This document shows, one piece after another, positions 26,801-37,359 of a stretch of 64,000 nucleotides of DNA; the stretch's first letter is position 1, and each line of letters opens with the position of its first letter. This DNA is from Plasmopara viticola (lineage: Eukaryota; Oomycota; Peronosporomycetes; Peronosporales; Peronosporaceae). Below the pieces are notes generated by a model. That model was not told the origin of the DNA and searched no databases. It was given only the letters and a program-made list of their open reading frames with translations. Position numbers and translations under genes: made by a program. The stretch spans positions 1-64,000 of the forward strand of contig MBPM02000148.1 of NCBI GenBank assembly GCA_001695595.3, written 5' to 3'.

Positions 26801-29600
26801 CCAGCGCTTTAAAAAATAAGAGCGAATATACGATTTGTTGTGGCTCTATTGCGTCTGCGCACGCCTATAATGATATAACGGACGTATCTATGGCCGTAAA
26901 TCATCTCAGCACTTTCAAAAAGCAAAAGTAAGCTTAGTTGTGGCTCTTCTGCGTCTGCGCACGTCTAGACTTATAGAAAGGATGTATCTATGGCCGTGTT
27001 TGATCTCAGCACTTCAAAAAAGCGAATGTAAGCTTCGTTGTGGTTACATCGCGTCTGCGCACGTCTAGAATGATAGAAAGAACGTATCGATAGCCGTACA
27101 TCATCTCAGCACTTCACAAGAGCGATTATACACTTAGTTGTGACACTATTGCGTCTGCTCACGTCTAGAATTAGAGAAAAGACGTATCGATAGCCGTACT
27201 TATACTCAGCACTTCAAAAGAGCTAATGTACGCTTTGTTGTGAATCTATTGCGTCGGCGCACGTCTAAAATGATAGAAAGGACGTTTTTGTGGCCGTACA
27301 TATTATCAGCACTTCACAAGAGCAAAAATACGCTTAGTTGTGGCTCTATTTCGTCTGCGCACGTCTAGAATGATTGAAAGGACGTACCTATGGCCGTACA
27401 ATATCTCAGCACTTAAAAGGTACGAATATACGCTTAGTTGTGGCTCTATTGCGTCTGCGCACGTCTAGTCTGATAGAAAGGACGTATCGATAGCCGTATT
27501 TGATCTCAGCACTTCAAAAGAGCGATTATACGCTTAGTTGTGACTCTATTGGGTCTGCTCATGTCTAGAATGATAGAAAGGACGTAGGGCCGGACATGAT
27601 CTCAGCACTTCACGAAAGCGATTATACGCTTTGTTGTGGCTCTATTTTGTCTGCGCACGTCTGGAAACATAAAAGGACGTATCTATGGCCGTATATCGTC
27701 TCACCACTTCAATACAGCCAATATACGCTTAGTTGAGACTCTATTGCGTCTGCGCACGTCTAGAATAATAGAAAGGACGTATCGATAGCCGTTCATCATC
27801 TCACCACTTCACAAGAGCGAACATACGCTTAGTCGCTTAGTTGTGACTCTATTGCGTCTGCTGACGTCTAAAATTATAGAAAGGACGGGTCTATGGCTGT
27901 AAATCATCTCACCACTTTAAAACAGTCAATATACGCTTAGTTATGACTCTATTCCGTCTGCGCACGTCTAAAAAGATACAAAAGGACGTATCGATAGCCG
28001 TACATCATCTCAGCACTTCGAAAAAGCGAATGTAAGCTTCGTTGTGGTTCTATTGCGTCTGCGCAAGGCTAGAATGATAGAAAGGATGTATCCAGGGCCG
28101 GACATGATCTCAGCACTTCACAAAAGCGATTATACGCTTTGTTGCGGCTTTATTTCGTCTGCGCACGTCTAAAATGATAGAAAGGACGTATTTATGGCCG
28201 TACATGATCTCAGAACTTCACAAAAGCGAATGTAAGCTTCGTTGTGGTTCCATTGCGTCTGCGCACGTCTAGAATAAAAGAAAGAACGTATCGATAGCCG
28301 TATTTGATCTCAGCACTTCGCAAGAGCGATTATACGCTAAGTCGTGCCTCTATTGGGTCTGCTCACGTCTAGAATGATAGAAACGACGTATCCAGGGCCG
28401 GACATGATCTCAGCACTTCACAAAAGCGATTATACGCTTTGTTGTGGCTCTATTTTGTCTGCGCACGTCTAGAAACATAGAGAGGACGTATCTATGGCCG
28501 TATATCATCTCACAACTACAAAACAGCCAATATACGCTTAGTAGTGACTCTATTGCGTCTGCGCACGTCTAGAATGATAGAAAGGACGTATCGATAGCCG
28601 TACATCATCTCAGCACTTCAAAAAAGCGAATGTAAGCTTCGTTGTGGTTCTATTGCGTCTGCGCACGGCTAGAATGATAGAAAAGACGTATCGATAGCCG
28701 TATTTGATCTCAGCACTTCACAAGAGCGATTATACGCTGAATTGTGACTCTATTGGGTCTGCTCACGTCTAGAATGATAGAAACGACGTATCCAGGGCCG
28801 GACATGATCTCAGCACTTCACAAAAGCGATTATACGCTTTGTTGTGGCTCTATTTTGTCTGCGCACGTCTAGAAACATAGAGAGGACGTATCTATGGCCG
28901 TATATCATCTCACCACTACAAAACAGCCAATATACGCTTAGTTGTGACTCTATTGCGGCTGCCACGTCTAGAATGATAGAAAGGACATGCCTACGACCGT
29001 ACATCATCCAAGCACATCAAAAGAGCAAATAAAAGCTTTGTTGTGGCTCTTTTGTGTCTGCGCACGTCTAGAATGATAGAAAGGATGTATCCATGATCTC
29101 AGCGCTTCAAAAGAGCGAATATTTGCTAAGTTGTGCCTCCATTACGTTTGTGCACGTCTAGAATGATAGAACGTACGTATCTATGGCCGTACATCATCTC
29201 AGCACTTCAAAAGAGCGAATGTAAGCTTAGTTGTGGCTCTATTGCGTCTGCGCACGTCTATAATAATAGAATTGACGTATCTATAGCCGTACATCATCCC
29301 AGCACTTTGAAAGAGCGAATGAAATCTTAGTTGTGGCTCTATTGCGTCTGGGCACGTCTAGAATGATAGAAAGGACGTATCTATGGCCGTACATGATCTC
29401 AGCACTTCACAAGAGCGAATATACGCTCAGTTGTGACTCTATTGCATCTGTTCGCGTGAAGAATGATAGAAAGGACGTATCTATGGCCGTACATCATCTC
29501 AGCACTTTTAAACAGCGAAAATATGCTTCGTTGTGACTGTATTGCGTCTGCTCACGTCAAGGATGATAGAAAAGACGTATCTATGACCGTGCATCCTCCT
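23861..29600. repeat. Decayed monomeric satellite edge
   Basis: About 57 monomers of the 100-bp family in which neighbours share far less than in the core. No long higher-order period is evident, although 24,730-25,240 and 25,570-26,050 read as a local approximately 0.8-kb repeat. Length-changing events are more frequent, for example a CGCTTAGT direct duplication at about 27,826-27,845 and loss of part of a monomer near 26,295. The last recognisable monomer stops inside GACCGTGCATC at about 29,595 and copia sequence begins at once. Confidence 0.9.
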
Positions 29601-29602
29601 AA

Positions 29603-30570
29603 GATTTGCGATGGAAGTTTGGTGCTCGCGAAAGAAAAGGATTGCTTAAGCTCTGCATGACACCGCTTCCAGCTGGATGGTAAATGTGATAACTTCGATG
29701 GGATGCCATAGGGACGCCAATTTGTACCTCTGGCACTTTCGACTTAATCACATAGGCTTTTATGGATTGTGTGACATTGTTAAGAAGAAGTAAGGAACTG
29801 GTAGTGACTTCGGGTCTGTTAAGTAGTGGGAGGCGTGTGACGGATGTTCGCTTGACAAACAAACGCGTACAAGCTACATCAAGTCATCGCCTAACCTTGC
29901 AAAACAAGTGCTGAAGGTCATTCATAGTGACGTTTCTGGCCCCATGCAACGCTCACTTTTAGTGGAAAGCGATATCTCCTCACATTTATTGACGACAAAT
30001 CACACTTTTGTATGGTTTACTTACTGCGCAACACACCCGAAGTTGCTGCCAAGTTTGCCAGATATGTTGCACTTGCTGAAACGCAGACCGAATATCGAGT
30101 CAAGTCGCTTCGCGGTGACAATGGTGGGGAATATACATCGCACAGAATGGCCAAGTTTTGCAGTGACCGAGTGATCGCTCAAAACTTCACCCCGCCGTGC
30201 ACTCCACAGCTGAATGGGGTGGCTGAGCGCATGAACCGAACGTTGGTTGAGTGCGCGAGGTGCATGATGGAACACGCTGGATTGTCAAAGGCTTACTGAG
30301 GCGAAGCAGTTATGGCTGCTGTATTCCTACGAAATCCTACACGCGCTGTTTCTCACGACAAGTCACCTCACCAAGTATGGATCGGTAGAAAGCCATTGCT
30401 GGTATGGTGTTTGATTGCCACGCGTTTGTCACGATTCCCAACGAAAAACGCAACTAAATTGATGCAAGGTCGGTATGCTGCCGCTTTATCGGCTATTTCG
30501 AACAGAGAAAAGCGTTTCATTTTGAGGAACTACATACCTGTCGTGTGCTAGTCAGTCGCGATAAATAACT
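29603..30570 (+). pseudogene. A0: truncated family-A copia integrase
   Basis: Degenerate internal piece of a Ty1/copia pol gene. It starts just upstream of the integrase zinc-binding region (a frameshifted equivalent of YLWHLRLGHIG lies near 29,725-29,755) and then shows the catalytic core: IHSDVSGPM (first Asp), RGDNGGEYTS (second Asp) and NGVAERMNRTLVE (Glu) within about 29,908-30,260. Frameshifts occur near 29,740 and 29,990, and a TGA at 30,297 interrupts the segment after LSKAY. It ends near VSRDK, a position that corresponds to the end of the integrase C-terminal part in A2 and A5. No gag, RT or LTR of this copy remains. It is the first non-satellite sequence beside the array. Confidence 0.85.
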
Positions 30571-30656
30571 TTTGAATCTATCTTAAACAGCTCAAGTACC
30601 TTCTTCGCTCTTCGCTCCCCGCAAGCTTTGCTCTCCCACTCCTTCGCTTCAGAATT
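30571..30656 (+). mobile_element. Family-B LTR 3' fragment
   Basis: Closely similar to the last 90 bp of the B1 LTRs, including AACAGCTCAAGTACCTTC and TCGCTCCCCGCAAGCTTTGC, and stopping in AGAATT just short of the LTR terminus. It sits in plus orientation between A0 and an inverted family-B gag, so it is a breakpoint scrap. Confidence 0.75.
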
Positions 30657-31425
30657 CGAAGGCGACTCAATCGTCGTAGTCGCTTCACCACTGGACACTG
30701 TTAGCCACGCGTCCACGGTTGTTGCCGCCGCGCTTAGGGCCCCGATTCTTGTCCTTCTGTTTGGTCCAGCACCGCTCAGCCGAGTGCCTCAATTTTTCGC
30801 AGTACGTGCACTGGCGAGGATCACGAGCGCACGTGCCGCGTCTTCAGCCTCGATCGCAATAATCTTCTCGCCCTGCCGCTTGATATGCTCGTTCGTAAGC
30901 ACCTTGACAACGTCTTGCGTTTTCAGCTCCGCAGTGCTCATCTCCAAGTTCAACACGACGTTCTCATAGCTCTTGGGTAGGCTGCACAGCAAGCATATCG
31001 CCACGTCTTCGTCCTCCATCCTGGCGCCGATGCCGCTGAGCTTGGCGCTGATGTTAAGGACCTCGTTGCAATGTTGTAGCACATTGCCGCCTTTCAACAT
31101 CTCCATGCAGAAGAGCTGTCGATCGCTTGAGATAGATGCGACCAGCCTTCTGGGATCCACAGTGTCTTCACACGCACCCATGTGACCCATGCTTCCTCGC
31201 AGTCGACGACGTGGTGGTAGTCCACGTTCATGCAGAGCAGTATAAGTCAGAAGGCGATGTTGTTGAGCTTGACATAATAATCCTTTACACTTGAGTCAGT
31301 GAAAGTAGGCGTCGTCTGGCGATTTACCGCATGCCACGTTGACCTGGTCAGGAACACGCCACGCATGCAGCGGCTGTCACGTAGTTGTCTTCGTTGAATT
31401 TGTCGATGGAGACTTTGATGGGAAG
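30657..31425 (-). pseudogene. B0: inverted family-B gag fragment
   Basis: Minus-strand gag of the family-B type. Reading leftwards from about 31,425 it contains the N-terminal [14 protein letters not shown] part (frameshifted), then [40 protein letters not shown] and [12 protein letters not shown], then a zinc knuckle [14 protein letters not shown] (the usual Gly before His is Arg) at about 30,766-30,812. It ends just before the protease. Orientation is opposite to the LTR scrap on its left and to A1 on its right, so both ends are rearrangement junctions. Confidence 0.85.
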
Positions 31426-32769
31426 TTCCAAGTGGTGAAGTCAAGCTGGAGCACTGCACGAATGCGGTGGACTAGTCGACTTACAAGAGGAAGTTTTTGA
31501 AATCGTTAGCGATCATCTGTTTTGCGATGGAAGATTCATAGCTGCCACTGGTCCGGTCGTCAAGTGGTGCGCATGATGCATGGTCGCGACTGGATGGACA
31601 CTTTGAGAAGTTGAGCATCGCAAACAAGCTCTTTTCTCGTCGACGGTTTTTCACGACAAGAAGATGATGACGTCCTGGAACACATCAACAAGCTCAAGAC
31701 GCTAGCGGAGCAGCTCGATGCTGTGGGCGCCCCAGAGAGCGAGGACGACTTGGTTATCACGCTTCTTGGGAGTCTTAGTAACTCGTACCATTTCCTCATT
31801 GCGGCATTGGGATCACGTGCAGATACTTTGACTTGGGAGCTGGTGAAATCTCGACTTCTCCATGACGATATGGAGCGCAAGGAGCAGAGCGGCGATGGAG
31901 CTGCGTCTGGCCAAGCGTGCATGATGAAGGATGCGAAGCGCAAAGAACGACCGGTGAAGAAGACTGGTGCGTGCCATAATTGCGGTAAACAAGGACACTG
32001 GATCGCAGATTGCCCATCGCGAGTTCAAAATGATGCTGAGCGATATCGATCGCAGCGGGCAAACGTCGCACAGATTGAAGATTCTGGTAACTATCTTTTC
32101 TCAGTTGGTGGTAGCAGTGGCTCTGTCAAGTCGAACGATGTATGGCTTGTTGACTTGTGGGCGACTCGGCATATGACAAGCTCTAAGAAGTTCATGAGGA
32201 GCTACAAGACTTTCCCCCCTATCGATGTACATCTGACAGACGACGGCGTCGTACTAGGTATTGGCAGCGGTGACATTGTGGTGGCTATGTGTGGCACATA
32301 CCCAAGTTGTCGAAAAATTTGTTTTCAGTTGGTCGCTCCAAAAAGGACGTTGGGCCTGTTGTTTTCGACAAGGAAGGATGCTTTGCCGAAACAAAGGTGT
32401 CAAGTGGAAAATGGTGCGCGCGAAGGAAAAGAACTATTCTGGCTGCACATGACTCCAGTTGCTCGGGAAGAAGCAAATACGGTCAAGTGTTTGACAAGCA
32501 ACGAGGATGCCTCATATCCGTGGCATTTTCGACTTGGCCATATTGTTCATGACGGGCTGAAGGCAATCGTGAAGAATAATCTTGCAATTGGTATCGACAC
32601 GACGGCTGTGAATAAGTGAAAGATTTGGGATGGCTGTGCACTGGGTAAGCAAACTCGTGTACGGTTTCAAACGACGTCGACGGATCGAGCGAACGAGCTT
32701 TTAGAAGGTATACACAGCGATGTGTGCGGCCCCATGCAAATCTCAACGTTTAGTGGTAAGCGCTGTTTC
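31420..32769 (+). pseudogene. A1: family-A copia gag to integrase, truncated
   Basis: Starts inside gag (equivalent of WEVVSGEIKLEQ). Frame is disrupted before 31,720. From 31,723 a long open stretch runs to 32,619: gag tail, zinc knuckle CHNCGKQGHWIADC at about 31,974-32,015, protease region in which the usual DSGAT active site reads DLWAT (about 32,150), and the integrase zinc-binding LWHFRLGHIV. A TGA at 32,617 is followed by WDGCALGKQTRV and HSDVCGPM, and the copy stops in the integrase core at 32,769, where the A2 5' LTR begins. No LTR of its own is present. Confidence 0.87.
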
Positions 32770-33047
32770 TTTTGTCGAAGATGCTGGCAAAGAAACGCCT
32801 CGACCAGCGACTATATATCGATAAGTACCGGTATCTGCAATCAGTTGATGACTGCTTGAAGAAGCGGATTCGAGCTGGGCATAAGATCGGTTTTGGGATA
32901 TGAAGATGATTGCACCCGGATGGTAAGTCGTTCTGATCGGCTTAGATAATTCATTGGATTAAAGGTAACATGTTGTTGCGATTTAAGGACCTTTAAATAT
33001 ATTTACTTTGCATTCAACCATCTAGTGCTCACTTCGACCTTACATTA
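32770..33047 (+). mobile_element. A2 5' LTR (278 bp)
   Basis: Begins TTTTGTCGAAGATGCTGGC (the family start is TGTTGTCGAAG, so the TG end has mutated). It contains the family landmarks AAACGCCTCGACCAGCGACT, AAGTACCGGTATCTGCAATC, GCACCCGGATGGTAAGTCG and AAGGACCTTTAAATATATTT, and ends just before GGTTATGAGCCC. The promoter motif is degenerate here (TTACTTTGCATTCAACC). Confidence 0.85.
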
Positions 33048-33063
33048 GGTTATGAGCCCAAGC
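33048..33063 (+). promoter_or_regulatory. A2 primer binding site, overlaps gag ATG
   Basis: GGTTATGAGCCCAAGC lies immediately after the LTR. Its reverse complement, GCTTGGGCTCATAACC, has the form of an initiator tRNA-Met anticodon arm: a GGG stem strand, the 7-base loop CTCATAA with anticodon CAT, then the start of the CCC strand. This is the half-tRNA primer arrangement known for Drosophila copia. The ATG at 33,052 inside the site is also the gag start codon. Confidence 0.8.
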
Positions 33064-34206
33064 CCTGGAACCTCTGCCCCCGACTACGACTCCGCCTTCG
33101 CAATAGACATCTCTGCCTCAAGTCGAATCAACAATTTTGATGGAGTCAACTTCCACACATGGAAGTTTAAGATGCAGATGGTGCTCGAGGAACGCGACTT
33201 GTGAGAGGTTGTTTCCGGGGAAGTCAAGCCTGAGCACTGCCTCATCACACTAGACCAAGCCGCGTTTAAGAGAAGATCGCGCAAGGCCATGGCGATCATC
33301 GAACTCGCGATGGAAGATTCGCAACTGCCTTTGGTCTGGTCGGCAGATGGTGCCCATGATACATGGTCGCGTCTGGCGTCGCATTTCAAGAAGAGAAGTT
33401 TGGCCAACAAGCTTTTTCTTCGTCGACGCTTCTTCACGACAATGATGAGTGAAGGTGATAATGTTTTGAGCAACATTAACAAGATCAAGACGCTGGCGGA
33501 ACAGCTCGATGCGGTGGGCGCTCCGGTCGGCCAAGACGACTTGGCCATCACGCTTCTCGCAAGTTTGAATGACTCGTTCGCGTTCCTGATTACGGCATTG
33601 GAGTCTCGACCAGATTCGCTAGCGTGGGAGCTCGTAACGTCTCACCTTCTACACGAGGACATGAAGCGCAAATAACAAGGTAGTGACGTCGATGGCGCGA
33701 CACACACGCAAGGTCAAGCATTTATGTCAAGCGACAACGGACGGCGTAAGGGTCGTCAACCGCCGATGAAGGCCGACAGCGCCTGTCATTTTTGCGGTGA
33801 AAGCAGGCATTGTATTACCAAGTGTCCTGTAAGGATCCGCGAAAATGCGGAGCGGCAGCGACCGCAGCGTGCGAACATCGCGCAGCTTGGAGAAGACGGT
33901 GGCAATTTCCTATTATCGGCTGGTGGAGACACGAGCATCGCCAAGGACAGCTACGTGTGGCTAATTGACTCGGGTGCAACGCAGCACATGACGTACTCTA
34001 AAACGTATATGCAAAACTACAAGTTTAATTCCCCGGTGGACGTGCATCTTGCTTACGACGGTGTCGTTCAAGTACTTGATACGGGTGACATTGTCATGAC
34101 TATGACAACTCCACGTGGGATGGAGAAAGTTCTGTGTACGAACACCCCAAGCTTTCGCGCAATTTGTTTTCCGTTGGCCGATTTACTAAGGATGTCAGCC
34201 CGGTAA
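33052..34206 (+). pseudogene. A2 gag and protease, two in-frame stops
   Basis: Start chosen at the ATG inside the PBS (MSPSPGTS), in frame with everything downstream to 34,206. Family features are INNFDGVNFHTWKFKMQMVL near the N-terminus, the copia gag helical region, zinc knuckle CHFCGESRHCITKC at about 33,784-33,825 (Gly before His replaced by Arg) and protease active site LIDSGATQHM at about 33,960. TGA at 33,202 and TAA at 33,673 interrupt the frame. Gag would form the particle around the RNA and the protease would process the polyprotein. A frameshift near 34,130 precedes the closing stop. Confidence 0.88.
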
Positions 34207-37081
34207 CGTTTGAGAGCAGTGGATGCTACGCGCAAGCAAAGGGCTTTCGGTGAAAACTTGGCTCCCGATAAGGCACTGTTTGAGTTGTGCATGAGTCTAA
34301 CTATGATGCACGAGGCAAATGTGACAACTTCGTCGGGATGCCACGAGGACACCACTTCGTACCTCTGGCACCTTTGACTTGGTCACATTGGCCATGCTGT
34401 CCTAGATGCTATTATTAAAAAAAGGCTATGGCACTGGATTCGACTTGACTTCGATGAACCAGTGGGAGCTCTGCAACGGTTGCGCGATCGGTAAACAGAC
34501 AAGGGTGAGCTCTATGAATTTATTCCCAAGTCGCGCCAAAGAAGTGCTGGAGGTCATACATAGTGACGTTTGTGGGCCGATGCGAACACCGACATTCGGC
34601 GGCAAGCGCTATTTCGTCACATTTATCGACAAAAATCGTTTTTTTGCGTCGTTTATCTGCTGAAAAGCGAATCTGAGGTGGCCGGCAAGGTTGTCAAATT
34701 CGTGGCCTTGGCCGAAACGCAGACAAACAAGCATGTCAAGACACTTCGATGTCACAATGGTGGCGAATATAATTCTGGTTTATTGACCAAGTTTTGTGCA
34801 AAACGTGGCATTATTCAAAAATTTACGCCTCCGTAAACTCCTCAGCTGAATGGGGTAGCCGAACGAATGAACCGTACGCTCGTGGAATGTGCCCGCTGCA
34901 TGATGGAACATGCCGGCTTATCCAAGTCATACTGGGGTGAAGCAGTGATGACAGCTACATATCTTCGGAAACGGTGTCCAACGCGTGCCGTAAATCACGA
35001 CAAGTCACTGCACCAAAAGTTTGGACAATAAAGAAGCCACTGCAAGCGAATCTCAAGGTATTCGCCTGCCACGCGTACGTTCAAGTTAAAAGAAAAAGCC
35101 GTTCGAATTGGACGCTCGATCGGTACGCTGTCGGTTTCTCGGATATTTAGAGCATGAAAAGGCGTACCGTTTTCAAGAAGTAAGATAGCGGTCATTTGTT
35201 AATTAGCCGCGATGCACAATTTATGGAGGACATCTTTGATGGTGGAAGACAGAAACTCAAGAATGAAGTTGTCGTTCAAGATGATGAAGTAAGTGATGAT
35301 TCTTCGCAGCCCGATGACACCGACTACGAAAATGAAGAGACGACTCATGACATTGGGTTTGAGCCAGGCAGAAAGCGCCATCAACGAACTCAGTCGCTAG
35401 AGCAAGCTGCAGACATCCCACGACCCAAGCGCTCGAACCGGTATCAGTCGCTGCATGAGATGTCTGCGACGGCAGAAGTTTTTGAGGCTGCTTTCGTCGT
35501 TGATCTAGTGAAATAAATGCCGACCACGTTCAAGTCGGCGATGGAATCAAGCGAAGTAGCCGAGTGGAAAGAAGCCTGCAGATCGGAAATGGAGTCGCTT
35601 CGAAAGAGCAATACCCGGACGCTCGTGCCGCTGCCTCAAGGACGTAAAGATTGGCAGTAGATGGGTGTTTCGAGTCAAGACAAATCAGGCTGGCCAAATC
35701 GAGCGGTGCAAGGCGCGTATGGTGGCAAAAAAAAATTCACAAAAACATGGCATTGACTACGAGGAGACATTTGCGCCTGTTGCTAAGTTTTCTCCAATCA
35801 GGATCCTGCTCAGTTTGGCGGCCAATTACAGCCTCACCGTTCATCAAATGGATGTGAAAACGGCTTTCTTTAATGGTCTGCTTGATGAGGACATCTACAT
35901 GGTGCAGCCGGATGGATTCAGCAACGACAATCACCCGAACTATGTGTGCAAGCTTCAGCGATCATTGTATGGACTCAAGCAGTTGCCTCAAATGTGGAAC
36001 AAGAAAATCGACGATTTCATGCTTGGACTGAACTTAGAAGTGCGAGTCAGACCACTGCATCTATATTAAGCGTGACAGTCAAGAGAAGATTTTTGTGGCG
36101 CTTTACGTTGACGACTTGATTCTCGCAAGCAGCTGCTTCAAGACACGAAGCGAGTGCTCAGCAAACGTTTCGAAATGACCAACATGGGCAAGCTTAGCTA
36201 CTTTCGTGAAATAGATATTTTGGAAGACACTGAAAGCGGGACAGTCATGATGCAACAGACCAAGTTTACGAACGACATCTTTCGGAAATTCAAGATGGAC
36301 AACAGCAAGTCCGTACGGACGCCACAAGATCCAGGCCTATAACTGACCAAGTCAATGTGTGATGGTGCTTGCAAGCACGACGTAACAATGGCGGGTGTGT
36401 CGTACCGGAACGCTGTGGGCTACCTTGTGTATCTTATGGTCGGCACACGTCCGTACCTTGCAGCAGCAGTAGGAGTGCTTAGCCAGTTTGCTGCGGACCC
36501 GTGCCCGACACATTGGCAAGATCCTAAAGGGGTCTTTCGCCACATCCGATGCACAAAGACGCACGGTATCGAGCAAGTTTCGATAAAGGTCTACAAGGAT
36601 ACTCGGATGCGGACTGGGCCGGGGATATCGGATCAAGACGAAGTACAAATGGCTATGCATTCATGATGAGCGGTGGGTGTGTCAGCTGGAAGAGCAAAAA
36701 TTAGCGAACGGTGGCACTTTCATCGACGGAATTCGAATACATGGCGCTTTTAGAAGCTACACAAGAAGCAGTGTGGCTTAAGACTTTTCTGTGTTAATTC
36801 GGCGGAATAAGGAGCGACGATACGATCAAGATCTATGAAGACAACCGAGGCTCAATCGCGCTGGCCAAGAACCCGGGGTTTCACAAGCGCACCAAGCACA
36901 TCAACATTCGATACCACTTTGTGCGCGAAAAGGTTGAGGCCAATTAAGTGGTGCTCGAGTACTGTCCGACTCAAGATATGCTGGCCGACATCATGACGAA
37001 GCCTATTTCAGCTACGCAATTCTGCAAACTTCGGAGCATGCTTGGAAATTAGGCACAAAAGGCTGTCGAGTCGAGTGGGAG
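34207..37081 (+). pseudogene. A2 integrase, RT and RNase H, heavily broken
   Basis: Integrase zinc region near 34,360-34,490 (CNGCAIGKQTR), then HSDVCGPM at about 34,558 and the second catalytic site written RCHNGGEY near 34,748, where the essential Asp is His. GVAERMNRTLVE supplies the Glu. The linker (RDAQFMEDIF, from about 35,205) is followed by RT: YEETFAPVAKFSPIR, HQMDVKTAFFNG, LYGLKQ and YVDD at 36,104-36,115. RNase H shows equivalents of STEAEYMAL and DADWAGD, ending near 37,081. There are at least six stops or frameshifts. The coding part abuts the LTR through GAGTGGGAG, a possible plus-strand primer. Confidence 0.85.
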
Positions 37082-37359
37082 TGTTGTCGAAGATGCTGGC
37101 AAAGAAACGCCTCGACCAGCGACTATATATCGGTAAGTACCGGTATCTGCAATCAGTTGATGACTGCTTGAAGGAGCGGGTTCAAGATGGGCAAGAGATC
37201 GACTTCAAAATGAGAAGATGATTGCGCCCGGATGGTAAGTTGTTCTGATTGGGTTACATAAATCATTGGCTTAGAGGTAGCATGTAGTTGCGAACTAAGG
37301 ACCTCACAAATATATACTTTGCATTTCGCCATCTTCAGCTCAAGTGACCTTTATCAACA
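37082..37359 (+). mobile_element. A2 3' LTR, chimeric with A4-type LTR
   Basis: Begins TGTTGTCGAAGATGCTGGCA exactly like the A2 type. From about 37,220 it follows the A4 3' LTR instead (TAAGTTGTTCTGATTGGGTT, then CTCAAGTGACCTTTATCAAC before the end). The junction with the minus-strand element at 37,360 is identical in position to that after the A4 3' LTR at 49,814. Confidence 0.8.

Larger units (their letters stand above)
32770..37359 (+). mobile_element. A2: full-length but dead family-A copia element
   Basis: Element with a 5' LTR, PBS, gag, protease, integrase, RT, RNase H and a 3' LTR. Integrase before RT defines the Ty1/copia order. It interrupts the A1 integrase. The five bases before the 5' LTR (GTTTC) do not match those after the 3' LTR (CGACA), and the 3' half of the 3' LTR resembles the A4 LTR, so the right end has been replaced by recombination rather than representing the original insertion site. 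Confidence 0.85.

Noticed and set aside
27826..27845. CGCTTAGT duplication in one monomer as an insertion scar
   Set aside because: It is an 8-bp slippage-type direct repeat with nothing inserted between the copies.
1..29600. CRISPR array
   Set aside because: Units are contiguous 100-bp repeats without unique spacers; divergence is gradual along the array, and all neighbours are eukaryotic LTR retrotransposons.
1..29600. Telomeric or rDNA spacer repeat
   Set aside because: No TTTAGGG/TTAGGG-like motif and no rRNA sequence is seen. The 100-bp monomer does not resemble a known rDNA spacer that I can recognise.
29599..31459. Several open frames on the strand opposite to copia pol and gag, such as 30,021-30,275 minus and 30,628-30,969 plus
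   Set aside because: They mirror the real integrase or gag frames on the other strand and have no domain content.
32770..32790. Repeated truncation of integrases exactly at TGTCGAAGAT (32,770; 58,506; 63,604) as a site-specific deletion system
   Set aside because: The common sequence is simply the 5' end of the family-A LTR. Independent insertions of A2, A5 and A6 into integrase genes explain it.
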